Shown piece after piece: positions 1 through 7,105 of a DNA stretch of 13,796 nt. Below the pieces are notes generated by a model. It ran no database searches, had not been told where the DNA came from, and worked only from the letters and a program-made list of their open reading frames with translations. Positions within the stretch are counted from its first letter, which is position 1. Each line of letters opens with the position of its first letter. Made by a program: the position numbers and the translations under genes. This stretch comes from Pseudomonadota bacterium (lineage in GTDB: Bacteria; Pseudomonadota; Alphaproteobacteria; ATCC43930; CGMCC-115725): contig JAJYIC010000026.1 in the NCBI GenBank assembly GCA_021790295.1, forward strand, positions 1-13,796, written 5' to 3'.

Positions 1-327
1 GAGAGCAAATGCGCTTATAAGCTGATCCAGTACATGGCGTCGTCCTTGCCCGTCGTCGCTTCGCCGGTCGGCATGAACCGATCCGTCGTGCGCCACGGCG
101 TCAACGGGTTTCTCGCCGATACGCCGGAAGAGTGGAAGAGGGCTCTTTCGATCTTGAAAGGCGATCCTCTTTTGCGGCGCAAGATGGGTGCGGCGGGGCG
201 CCGTCTCGTCGAAGCCGAATATTCGCACGTCAAGGCGGGCCTTCTTCTCGCCGAAGGCCTTCGCCGGGCGGCAGAGCCGCGAGAGCGGGACGAGGGAACC
301 CGAGCCTCGAACGAAAGGACAGGATGA
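1..327 (+). CDS. Glycosyltransferase family 4 (group 1), C-terminal end only
   Basis: The frame is open from base 1, so this is the last 108 residues of a gene that begins before the window. An ATG at 34 is internal and is not a credible start, because the conserved motif begins upstream of it. The visible part begins ESKCAYKLIQYMASSLPVV, the classic C-terminal nucleotide-sugar-binding stretch of GT-B retaining glycosyltransferases, where a glutamate and 'K-L-x-x-Y-M-A' line the donor site. It continues with the GVNGFLA turn and the closing helices (WKRALSIL...RRKMGAAGRRLVEAEYS). The protein would transfer a sugar from a nucleotide donor to a growing glycan in the cytoplasm. Its TGA overlaps the ATG of the next gene (ATGA at 324-327), so the two are probably translated together. 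Donor and acceptor cannot be read from this fragment. The last 20 or so residues are charged and poorly conserved in appearance. Confidence 0.9.
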   Translation, partial: ESKCAYKLIQYMASSLPVVASPVGMNRSVVRHGVNGFLADTPEEWKRALSILKGDPLLRRKMGAAGRRLVEAEYSHVKAGLLLAEGLRRAAEPRERDEGTRASNERTG

Positions 328-1652
328 GCGAGACCGGCAAGGAGATGGCGCGCCTCGATGCCCGCGCCGGGGAAAGCGAAAGGCGATCCGGCCAAAAGAC
401 GGCCGGTCTTCACCCTCGGGCGAGGACGGCCGAAGGGAAAGGGATGGCACAGGCGAACGAAGCCCTCCACGAGAGCCCGAACGAAAGCCTGCCGGAACGG
501 GTCGCAAGCCTCGAAACCGCGCTCGCCGAGGCTTCCGCCTCGGGATCATGGCGGATTTCCGCTTCGCTCAGGGCAAGCCTTGAAGCGCAGAGCTGGTTCC
601 GGCGCAACCGCCAGCGCGCGCTCGTCCTCGCCGCCTGGCTCAAAAGCGGCCGGCTCGACCTCGCGGCCGACGCTTTCCTCTCCTATTACCGCCGCCACCC
701 GCCTTTTCGCGGGAGAAGCCTGATCCCGAGAAAACTCCGCAAGTCGGGCCGTCGCGAACCGAGGCTGCTGTCGATCGAGGAATGGGCCGAGCAGTATTCG
801 CGTTCGCCTTCAGCCGAGATCCTGGTCTTTCAGAACGTCTATGGCGACGGGTTGATCGAAAGGCTCGATCCGGCGTTTGTCCCGGTCGAAGGGCGGCGGA
901 ACCTGCGCACCGAGATCCGCGAGTTCAACCTCTTTCTGCAGATGTTCCGCTCGGGTTTATACCGTTGTGCGGCGCTGACCGGCATCGTCTCGCCGAAATT
1001 CACGGGAAAGGCGCGCGTTTCCGGCGACGAATTCCTCGGGTTCATACGGCAAAACCCGGGTTACGACGCCTATTTCGTCAATCCTTTTCCGTATAATCCC
1101 TATTACACTTTCAACGTCTGGTATCACGGCGAATTGTGTCATCCGGGCCTTGCGGCGCTCGCCGAAACGCTGTTCGTTCGCGCCGGCTACGACGGGCATT
1201 TGATCCGGGATCCGCGCGACAGTGCCAAGACCGCGCTTTATTCGAGCTATTGGGTTGCGGGAGAAGCGTTCTGGGAAGGCTATGTCGCCATGCTGGTTCG
1301 CCTTTTCGAGGCGCTTCTGGCGATGGCGCCGCAAGAGCGCGAGCCGTACCTGAGTCCCGCTCCCAATTATCCCGACGCGGTTCCGATCCTGACGTTCATC
1401 CTCGAACGCAGCTTTTCCGCCTATCTTCATATAAACCCCGCGCTCAGCGCTTTGGCCTACCCGTTTTCGCGGGAAGCGATCGTTCGCCACGCCCGATTGA
1501 GCGGCCAACACTTCGAAGCGAACCTGGTCTCCGCTTTTGGCGGGGTGATCGATGAAATCGACGCGAGGCGCGAATATACCGAGGCCGATCGCGAGCTGTT
1601 TCACGCATTGACGCGGCTTTGCGCTCCCGGCGTCGAAGGCCGGTGGCGATGA
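324..1652 (+). CDS. Conserved protein of unknown function in glycan cluster
   Basis: I do not recognise a named family. The frame is open further upstream, but the start is placed at ATG 324 because it overlaps the preceding stop (ATGA) and has AAGGA a few bases before it. This gives 442 residues. Residues 1-50 are charged and low-complexity. Residues 55-72 could form a short helix (ESLPERVASLETALAEA), followed by SGSWRISASLR around W76, a motif typical of the junction after coiled coils in glycosyltransferases. The body, about 165-425, looks globular, with distinctive stretches FQNVYGDGLI (about 169), GIVSPKFTGK (about 220), NPFPYNPYYTFNVWYHGE with CHPGL (about 253-275) and YSSYWVAGEAFWEGY (about 306). 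No signal peptide, membrane segment, Rossmann loop or DXD-type motif is evident. Such aromatic-rich domains occur beside glycosyltransferases, so a carbohydrate-related role is a fair inference, but no reaction can be assigned. Confidence 0.85.
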   Translation: MSETGKEMARLDARAGESERRSGQKTAGLHPRARTAEGKGMAQANEALHESPNESLPERVASLETALAEASASGSWRISASLRASLEAQSWFRRNRQRALVLAAWLKSGRLDLAADAFLSYYRRHPPFRGRSLIPRKLRKSGRREPRLLSIEEWAEQYSRSPSAEILVFQNVYGDGLIERLDPAFVPVEGRRNLRTEIREFNLFLQMFRSGLYRCAALTGIVSPKFTGKARVSGDEFLGFIRQNPGYDAYFVNPFPYNPYYTFNVWYHGELCHPGLAALAETLFVRAGYDGHLIRDPRDSAKTALYSSYWVAGEAFWEGYVAMLVRLFEALLAMAPQEREPYLSPAPNYPDAVPILTFILERSFSAYLHINPALSALAYPFSREAIVRHARLSGQHFEANLVSAFGGVIDEIDARREYTEADRELFHALTRLCAPGVEGRWR

Positions 1653-1717
1653 CAGGGACGGCTCTTTTGCGTTTTTTGCCTCTTCGGCGATCGCTCTTTC
1701 AGAAGACGCCCCTCTGA
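1649..1717 (+). other. Possible 22-codon coupling ORF between two genes
   Basis: A 22-residue reading frame exactly fills the gap between the unknown protein and the fusion protein. Its ATG overlaps the upstream stop (ATGA, 1649-1652) and its TGA overlaps the downstream ATG (TGATG, 1715-1719). The peptide is hydrophobic and basic (begins MTGTALLRFLPLRRS). The downstream gene lacks a well-placed ribosome binding site, so carrying ribosomes across the gap would make sense. Chance is a serious alternative for so short a frame. Confidence 0.2.
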
Positions 1718-4434
1718 TGGATCTCCCGCAAATAAGCGCAGGAACCCGCGAACTTGCGGCAACGCCCGGCCCTTCGCGCAAGGAGTGCCCGCTTGCGGTC
1801 CTTGTCCTCGGCATGCATCGCAGCGGCACCTCCGCGGCGAGCGGCATGCTCGATCTTCTCGGGGTTCCGGTTCCCGGAAGGCAGGAGCCTGCCGATCAAG
1901 CCAATGTCAGGGGTTATTTCGAAAACCAGAGGATCGTCGCATTCAATGACCGTCTGCTCGAAAAACTGGGTTCGCGCTGGGACGATCCTCTGCCGCTCAA
2001 AGGGGAAAGCTTTCTTCTGCCGCCGGTGCGCCTTGCGGCGCAGGAACTGGCGCAGCTTCTCGAAGCGGAATTCGAAGACCGCCCGGCGGTCCTCGTCAAA
2101 GACCCGCGCATTTGCCGGCTCCTGCCGATCTGGCTCGAAGCGCTTGGGCGCGTGGAGCGCAGGGTTGCCGCGATTCTGCCGCTGCGGCACCCTCTCGAGG
2201 TTGCCGCCTCGCTTCGCAACCGCGACGGCCTTTCCGCTCCGCACGCTTTCTCTTTGTGGCTCCAGCATGTCCTCTCGGCGGAGCGGGAAAGCCGCGGCCT
2301 GCCGCGTTCTTTTTTAGGTTTCGAGGAGCTTCTGGCCGACTGGCGCGCGGTCGCCGCGAGGATCGGCGCAAACTTGGGGCTCGATCTCGCTTCGGGCGGC
2401 GAAGACAAGGGAGGGGAGATCGACGCTTTCATCTCGGCGGGGCTGCGCCGCGAAATTGCCGCGCGCGAAGAGGGGGATGACGAGGATCCGCTCTACGGGT
2501 TTTGTTTGCGGGCCTGGAAAGCTCTCGCAGAGCCGGCGGCGGAGACCGCAAAGAGAAAGGTCCTCGACGCCATAAAAGGCGAGTTCGAAGCCGCGCTCGG
2601 TTTTTGCCGGCCCCTTCTTTTGACGCTCGACCGGGAGCGGGTCCGGCTCCGCGAGGAAGGGCTCGCCCGGGCGGAAAATTTCGAGGCGCAGGTCGAAGCG
2701 CTAGCGGAGGATGCGGAGGCCGAGATTGCCGAGCGCGAGCGGCAACTGAGGCGGGAAGCGGAAATGGCGCAAAGGCGATGGCAAAGGGCGCGCGGTGAGG
2801 AGATGATGCGGCTATTGGAAACGGCCGAGAGTCGGCGGGAGAATGAGGTCGCCTTGCTGCGGGGCCGGCTCGACGCCGTTCTCTCTTCGACGATCTGGCG
2901 CGCGACCGCCCCGATTCGCTTTCTCGGTAGAAGGCTTGCACCCTCGCTGCGCCGCCTTTCCCGCGGCCTCCTCTCCCACACCGGGCGGGCCTTCGGCCTT
3001 TTGCCGGCACGAGGGTCGGGGCGAGGGCCTGCGGTTATCGAGACAGAGGCAGGCGCGGCCGCAATGGGGCGCATTGACGAGGGGGCGGCGCGCGCTTTCG
3101 GCCGCGACTGCGAAAGCCCGGCCCGCCTCGAGCGCCACCCCCTTTTGCAGGCTATGACGGAGCCCACAATCCTCAAGGCGATCGCGAGGCTCGAGCGCTT
3201 CCCTCCTTTCGAATCTTCGGACTACCGAACGCTTTATCCCGACGTCGCCGCGGGCCAATGGGCGCCCTCTCAGCATTTCATTCGCTTTGGCGCCTTCGAA
3301 GATCGGCAATGCTCCCGGCCCGAACATGTCGCCCGGGTTCTCGCAGAGCTTGCCGGCGAACGCGGAAGGGAGGCCGACAAGGCGGAAAAAGATCGGCGCC
3401 GTTTCGAAAGCGAGGCCGAGATCGCCGGGCTTGCCTCGCGCTCTCCGCCGATCGCGATCTACGTCAGCTCGCAAAACAATATCTTTATGAAGGAAATCGC
3501 CGAAGACATGGCCGCCGATCTCGAAAGCCTCGGCGTTGCGGTTGGTTTGCGGGATGAAAACTCCTCGATCGAGGATCGCGCTCCGCTTTCTCTCTTCCTC
3601 GCCGTCGACGAATTCTTTTTGAGCGGTCGAGGACGCGAGTGGATCAGGGACGACGTGATCGCGACCTCTTTCATGGTCGGCGTCGAGCAAATCCAGGAAC
3701 AGTGGTTTGCCTCTTACTTGCCTTTGCTTTTGATGTCGCGCGGGGCGATCGACATCTGCCCGCAGATCGCGACCCTTCTCGGAACGACCGGCCTTCCCTC
3801 TTTCCACTTTGTGCCGGCGCCCCGCGCCGGTGCCCGCGCCTTGACCGCGGCCGACCGCTCGCACCCGCTTTTCCGGGTTCTCCCGGCTAAAGCGAAAACG
3901 GACCCCGAGTTCCGCACGCCCTTTCTGGAGCGCCCTCTCGACATCTCCTTTTTCGGCACGGCTACGGAGCGCCGCGATCGCTTCTTTGCCCGCAATGCCG
4001 CTTTCCTTTCCGCATATGACGCCTGCATCCATTTGCGCCGCCCGGAGCGCGGCCCGATCAAAAGCGAGGAGGGGGCGTTCACCCGCCTTGCCCGTCACAT
4101 CTGCGGCCAAAGCAAGATCATGCTCAACCTTCATCTCCAAGAGCTTCCCTATTTCGAATGGCATCGCATGGTTCATCTGGGGATGGCGTCGGGAAGCGTT
4201 GTCGTGAGCGAGCCTTGTCTTCCGAGCCGCGATTTCATACCCGGCGTCCATTATCTCGAAGAGCGTGCGCGGCACATTCCCGATCTTGTCGAATGGCTGA
4301 TCGAGAGCGAGGAAGGGCGGCGCGAAGCCGAACGCATTCGCGGCAATGTCGGCGCGCTCCTTTTCGACGTCTCCCGCGGCCGGCAGAATGCGGCGAGGCT
4401 CCTCGAATTTCTGCTCGAACATTCCCCTGCGTGA
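1717..4434 (+). CDS. Fusion: sulfotransferase-like domain, coiled coil, YPDVA module, glycosyltransferase-like domain
   Basis: This 905-residue protein has at least four parts. Residues 26-250 resemble a sulfotransferase: GMHRSGTS (32-39) matches the phosphosulfate-binding loop, VKDPR lies near 127-131, and RHPLEVAASLRNR (157-169) matches the 3'-phosphate site. Residues about 310-388 are a charged coiled coil rich in Glu, Arg and Ala, ending in SSTIWRATAPIR (about 390-401). Residues about 497-530 carry FESSDYRTLYPDVAAGQW with HFIRFGAFEDR, a small module seen in many alphaproteobacterial glycosyltransferases. Residues about 579-905 look like a GT-B glycosyltransferase of the CgeB/Glyco_trans_1_2 type, with LNLHLQELPYFEWHRMVHLGMASGSVVVSEP (in part) near 803-833 and FIPGVHYLE after it. 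The protein may both sulfate and glycosylate, or the N-terminal P-loop domain may have another role. No good Shine-Dalgarno sequence precedes ATG 1717, which suggests coupling to upstream translation. No signal peptide or membrane span is seen. Confidence 0.85.
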   Translation: MDLPQISAGTRELAATPGPSRKECPLAVLVLGMHRSGTSAASGMLDLLGVPVPGRQEPADQANVRGYFENQRIVAFNDRLLEKLGSRWDDPLPLKGESFLLPPVRLAAQELAQLLEAEFEDRPAVLVKDPRICRLLPIWLEALGRVERRVAAILPLRHPLEVAASLRNRDGLSAPHAFSLWLQHVLSAERESRGLPRSFLGFEELLADWRAVAARIGANLGLDLASGGEDKGGEIDAFISAGLRREIAAREEGDDEDPLYGFCLRAWKALAEPAAETAKRKVLDAIKGEFEAALGFCRPLLLTLDRERVRLREEGLARAENFEAQVEALAEDAEAEIAERERQLRREAEMAQRRWQRARGEEMMRLLETAESRRENEVALLRGRLDAVLSSTIWRATAPIRFLGRRLAPSLRRLSRGLLSHTGRAFGLLPARGSGRGPAVIETEAGAAAMGRIDEGAARAFGRDCESPARLERHPLLQAMTEPTILKAIARLERFPPFESSDYRTLYPDVAAGQWAPSQHFIRFGAFEDRQCSRPEHVARVLAELAGERGREADKAEKDRRRFESEAEIAGLASRSPPIAIYVSSQNNIFMKEIAEDMAADLESLGVAVGLRDENSSIEDRAPLSLFLAVDEFFLSGRGREWIRDDVIATSFMVGVEQIQEQWFASYLPLLLMSRGAIDICPQIATLLGTTGLPSFHFVPAPRAGARALTAADRSHPLFRVLPAKAKTDPEFRTPFLERPLDISFFGTATERRDRFFARNAAFLSAYDACIHLRRPERGPIKSEEGAFTRLARHICGQSKIMLNLHLQELPYFEWHRMVHLGMASGSVVVSEPCLPSRDFIPGVHYLEERARHIPDLVEWLIESEEGRREAERIRGNVGALLFDVSRGRQNAARLLEFLLEHSPA

Positions 4435-4470
4435 AGGAAAGCGCGCGCCCTTTTTTGAAATGCCGCCCTG

Positions 4471-5235
4471 ATGACCAGAGTCGTTCCCTTCGAGATCCTC
4501 TTCGAACAGGTAAACGAGAGCGCGGTTGCGGACGACACCGTGACGGTCGCCGTAAGCCACTACAATTACGGCCGGTTTCTGCCGGAATGCCTGGATTCGA
4601 TGGCGGCGCAAACCCATCCTCGCCTCGACCTCGTCGTCGTCGACGACGCCTCGACGATGGAGTCTTCGGTTCGCCTTGCCCGCGAATGGATCGAAAGCCA
4701 CGCCTCGCGTTTCGGCCGCGCGCTGCTGTTGCGCCACCGCCGCAATCAGGGTCTGGCGCAAGCCCGCAATACGGCCTTTGGCGAGTCGCGCAGCGATCTC
4801 GTTTTCGTCATCGACGCCGATGATCAGGCCTATCCCCGGGCAATCGCGCGTCTCTTTGAGGCGATGCGCGACACGGGCTCAGCGGCCGCCTACACCCAGC
4901 TCGAATTTTTCGGCGTCGAAGAAAGGCTCGGCTCTGCCGATGTGTGGCGCAAGGAATGGTTCGAGGGCGACAATTACATCGACGCCACCTCGCTCATCTC
5001 GAAGCGCGCGTGGCAGGAAGTCGGCGGTTACACGCATATCGAAGGCGGGTGGGAAGATTACGACTTCTGGTGCAAGTTCGTGGAAAAGGGCCTTTCGGCG
5101 GCCTATGTCCCCGAGATCCTTTGCCGCTACCGCCAGCATCCCTCCTCGATGATGCGCACGGAAACGACCGAGGCGCGCAACGCCCTCATCATCGAAGTGA
5201 CGCTGCGCCACCCTTGGCTCAAGCTGAAGCCATGA
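4471..5235 (+). CDS. Glycosyltransferase family 2
   Basis: This 254-residue protein is a typical GT-A inverting glycosyltransferase. It opens with TVTVAVSHYNYGRFLPECL (about 24-42), the first strand and loop that hold the nucleotide. VVVDDAS follows (D58, D59), then QGLAQARN (near 93-100), the metal-binding FVIDADD (D115, D117, D118), and GGWEDYDFW (W194-E195-D196), which supplies the likely catalytic base and acceptor contacts. It should transfer one sugar from a nucleotide donor in the cytoplasm, and the acceptor is unknown. It lacks membrane spans. It starts 36 bases after the fusion gene. ATG 4471 sits in a TGATG context with no clear ribosome binding site. A GTG at 4540 lies right at the first strand and would remove the N-terminal 23 residues, which I consider less likely. 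Its stop is followed by a structured, apparently non-coding stretch. Confidence 0.92.
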   Translation: MTRVVPFEILFEQVNESAVADDTVTVAVSHYNYGRFLPECLDSMAAQTHPRLDLVVVDDASTMESSVRLAREWIESHASRFGRALLLRHRRNQGLAQARNTAFGESRSDLVFVIDADDQAYPRAIARLFEAMRDTGSAAAYTQLEFFGVEERLGSADVWRKEWFEGDNYIDATSLISKRAWQEVGGYTHIEGGWEDYDFWCKFVEKGLSAAYVPEILCRYRQHPSSMMRTETTEARNALIIEVTLRHPWLKLKP

Positions 5236-5321
5236 GAGGCTCGTGGGTTCGCGGGGTGCGAACGGCCTCTCTCGCCCGCAGCCTTTCGCAGCGGGCGCGG
5301 GCGAGGGGCGTCACCCTCTGA
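5232..5321 (+). other. Possible 29-codon Arg-rich small ORF
   Basis: An ATG overlaps the stop of the family 2 glycosyltransferase (ATGA, 5232-5235) and opens a 29-residue frame that begins MRGSWVRGVRTASLARS and ends at TGA 5319-5321. About eight residues are Arg. It covers the same bases as the inverted repeats described here, so the sequence may be shaped by RNA structure and not by coding. I give it low weight as a real gene. Confidence 0.15.
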
Positions 5322-5326
5322 CGCCC
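5234..5326 (+). terminator. Tandem hairpins after the glycosyltransferase gene
   Basis: Three inverted repeats follow one another. The first pairs GAGAGGC (5234-5240) with GCCTCTC (5265-5271) and has an inner stem GTTCGC (5247-5252) with GCGAAC (5258-5263). The second pairs CTCGCCCGC (5271-5279) with GCGGGCGAG (5297-5305), with an alternative partner at 5291-5297. The third pairs GGGCGTCA (5306-5313) with TGACGCCC (5319-5326), eight perfect pairs around a five-base loop. No T-run follows, so a standard intrinsic terminator is not shown. It may attenuate or stabilise the message before the deacetylase gene. The remainder of the 156-base gap holds no clear promoter. Confidence 0.45.
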
Positions 5327-5373
5327 TGCCCCATTCCGCGATCCTGCATTGGGCGGCGCGGCGGAAAGGTTCT

Positions 5374-5384
5374 AAGGAGAAGGA
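5374..5384 (+). promoter_or_regulatory. Strong ribosome binding site deciding a GTG start
   Basis: The purine run AAGGAGAAGGA ends seven bases before GTG 5392. It fixes this non-ATG codon as the start of the deacetylase, and the AHPDD motif then falls at the usual distance from the N-terminus. It is the clearest ribosome binding site on the plus strand, in contrast to the weak sites before the two preceding glycosyltransferase genes. This suggests the deacetylase is translated independently. Confidence 0.75.
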
Positions 5385-5391
5385 CAAGGCC

Positions 5392-6090
5392 GTGAAATCT
5401 GCGCTTGCCATCTTTGCCCATCCGGATGACGCCGAGCTCACCTGTTTCGGCACCCTTGCGCTGTTGCGCTCTCTCGGTTACGGCGTCGTCGTCGCCATCG
5501 TCACCGACGGCCTTGCCGCCGTCAACAACAACGGCACCTACAACCGCCTCGAAGAGGCCGCGGAATCGAGCGCGCTGATGGGCTTCCGGCTGATACGCGC
5601 CGGCCTTCCCGACGGCGATCTGCATTTCGGCAATACGCTCATCAAAGAGGTCGAACGCTGGTTTGCGGAAATCGAACCGGCAGTCGTCATCACCCATTAC
5701 CTCGATCCCGAGCACGTCGATCATCAGGACCATTTCGTCGTCGCCCACGCGGTTTTGAATGTCGCGCAAAGGATGGCGAAATTCGATCTCCTGCTCGAAG
5801 CCGAACCCTCGCGCGGTTCGCGTTCTTTCGCTCCGAACCTGTTTGTCAACGTCGCCCGGTTCGCGGCGGAAAAATCGGCGGCCATCGCCTGTTACCGCTC
5901 GCAGACGCACAAGCATTATTTCACGCCCGCGCATCTCGAATTGCGCTCGCGCTGGTGGGCGGAAGCAAGCGGCGCCGGCGAGATCTGCGGCAACGAGGAG
6001 GGGGTCGCCATCGAAGCCTTCCGCATCGTGCGCTCATCGCTTCTCGGCGAAGGCGCCGCCTTCGGCTTTCGCAGATGCGAGCCGGGGTGA
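5392..6090 (+). CDS. PIG-L/LmbE family zinc-dependent N-deacetylase
   Basis: This 232-residue protein begins with GTG and carries the family signature AHPDD at residues 9-13. By analogy with MshB, H10 and D13 bind zinc and D12 is the general base. The third zinc ligand is most likely H111 in EHVDHQDH (107-114). The length is usual for a single-domain member. Known relatives remove acetyl groups from N-acetylglucosamine in GPI anchors, mycothiol and glycopeptide antibiotics. Here the substrate is probably an N-acetylated sugar in the local glycan or its lipid-linked precursor, but the sequence does not identify it. It has no signal peptide, so it should act in the cytoplasm. A structured gap of 156 bases separates it from the upstream glycosyltransferase. 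It ends 28 bases from the stop of an opposing gene. 'Glycoside-like amidase of unknown substrate' is the safe reading. Confidence 0.9.
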   Translation: MKSALAIFAHPDDAELTCFGTLALLRSLGYGVVVAIVTDGLAAVNNNGTYNRLEEAAESSALMGFRLIRAGLPDGDLHFGNTLIKEVERWFAEIEPAVVITHYLDPEHVDHQDHFVVAHAVLNVAQRMAKFDLLLEAEPSRGSRSFAPNLFVNVARFAAEKSAAIACYRSQTHKHYFTPAHLELRSRWWAEASGAGEICGNEEGVAIEAFRIVRSSLLGEGAAFGFRRCEPG

Positions 6091-6111
6091 CTTCTCGTTT
6101 TTCGTAAGAAG
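6091..6111. terminator. Weak hairpin with T-run between convergent genes
   Basis: The 28 bases between the two convergent stop codons contain CTTCT (6091-6095) and AGAAG (6107-6111), a five-pair stem, with a run of five T in the loop. It is the only candidate for a shared terminator at this junction. The stem is short and the T-run lies inside the loop, so the call is tentative. Confidence 0.2.
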
Positions 6112-6118
6112 ACGCCCG

Positions 6119-7105
6119 TCAGCGCGTGCCTTCGGGATTTTGCGCTCTCTCTCTTCCCGTTGTCGCTTGCGGCCGCGGGACGTCCCAATCGGCGAACCAG
6201 ACGAGGCCTCCGGGAAGGCCGAGGGCGACAAGGCCGAGACCCATCATCACCGATATCGCGAGCGCCGCCTCGGCCCCGACCCCAAAACCTGCCAGGATGA
6301 CGACCATCCCGATTTCGCGGATTCCCCAGCCGGCGAAGGAAACGGGCAGAAGCTGAACAAGGGTGACCGGCGGCACCACCATAAGCCAGGTCTTCAAGGA
6401 AAGATCGGTCCCGAGACTGCGCCCGACGAGAGCGTAAGCGAGGATCGGAAAGCCGACGGTCAAAAGGGAAAGCCCGAGAACTGCGGCGGCTTGGCGCGGG
6501 GTGAAAAAAAGACGGCGGCTTTCGCGCGAGAGGTCGGCAAGGGCAGCGAGAAGCGGGAAGCGCAAGACCCTCGCGGGCAGGAAATCCGAGAGAAAAAGGA
6601 CGAGAAGCCCCGAAAGCCCGGCGCCCAGAACCATCAGCATGCCGACTCTTTCCCCCTCATCCGAAAGCGTGCCGAAAAGGGCGGGAAGCCCCGCCGCGAA
6701 AAGAAGAAGCGTGACGAGATAGCCGCTTGCCCGGTCGAGAAGGACGCTGCGGATCGCAGGCGCGAGGCCGATGCCGAGCCTGCGGCAGCGCCAGGCGCGA
6801 ACCGCGTCGCCGCCGACGCCGGTCGGCAGGACCTGGTTGAAAAAAAGCCCGACAAACAAAAGCTTGACGAGGCTTCCGGCCGCCGCCCGCGATCCCCCCG
6901 CGGCAAGAATGAGACGCCAGCGCCAGGCATTGACAAAAGCCGTCGCAATAAGAGCGAGAAGCGCGGCGGCAAGCAAAGGGAACGAGGCGCGCGCGATGAT
7001 CGCTGCGGCCCGGGCAAGATCGAGACGCCTTGCCAAACCCCAGAGCAGTCCGCCGGTGACGAGAAGTCTAAGGCTAGGGATAACGAAGCGACGAATGAGG
7101 GCCAA
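6119..7105 (-). CDS. Flippase-like membrane protein, lysylphosphatidylglycerol synthase TM family
   Basis: This protein of up to 328 residues has about eight hydrophobic spans. It shows the marks of the LPG_synthase_TM/UPF0104 family: LFFNQVLPTGVGGDAVRAW near residues 85-103 and LLPVSFAGWGIREIG near 252-266. The family is the membrane half of MprF without the aminoacyl-transferase domain, and stand-alone members often sit in glycan or lipid clusters, where a lipid-flipping role is proposed. Here it could move a lipid-linked sugar or glycolipid. The start is uncertain. An in-frame TGA at 7112-7114 blocks extension, and the first usable codon is TTG 7105, directly abutting GGGAG with no spacer. 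An ATT at 7096 would be nine bases from that GGGAG. A short charged C-terminal tail (about 20 residues) follows the last span. It lies 75 bases after a large membrane protein on the same strand. Confidence 0.85.
   Translation of the reverse strand: MALIRRFVIPSLRLLVTGGLLWGLARRLDLARAAAIIARASFPLLAAALLALIATAFVNAWRWRLILAAGGSRAAAGSLVKLLFVGLFFNQVLPTGVGGDAVRAWRCRRLGIGLAPAIRSVLLDRASGYLVTLLLFAAGLPALFGTLSDEGERVGMLMVLGAGLSGLLVLFLSDFLPARVLRFPLLAALADLSRESRRLFFTPRQAAAVLGLSLLTVGFPILAYALVGRSLGTDLSLKTWLMVVPPVTLVQLLPVSFAGWGIREIGMVVILAGFGVGAEAALAISVMMGLGLVALGLPGGLVWFADWDVPRPQATTGRERAQNPEGTR

Noticed and set aside
132..323. Upstream start at ATG 132 for the unknown protein
   Set aside because: It would overlap most of the conserved glycosyltransferase end in another frame. 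ATG 324 has the ATGA overlap and a ribosome binding site.
1668..1680. T-rich run between two plus-strand genes as a terminator
   Set aside because: No stem precedes the T-run, and the genes appear coupled through overlapping start and stop codons.
957..1847. Minus-strand frame of 296 codons
   Set aside because: It spans the stop and start of two well-supported plus-strand genes and shows no domain signature.
2812..4761. Minus-strand open frame of 649 codons opposite the fusion and glycosyltransferase genes
   Set aside because: It has no recognisable motif and is Arg/Ala-rich, as expected for a shadow frame in GC-rich DNA. The plus strand carries clear sulfotransferase-like and glycosyltransferase motifs over the same bases.
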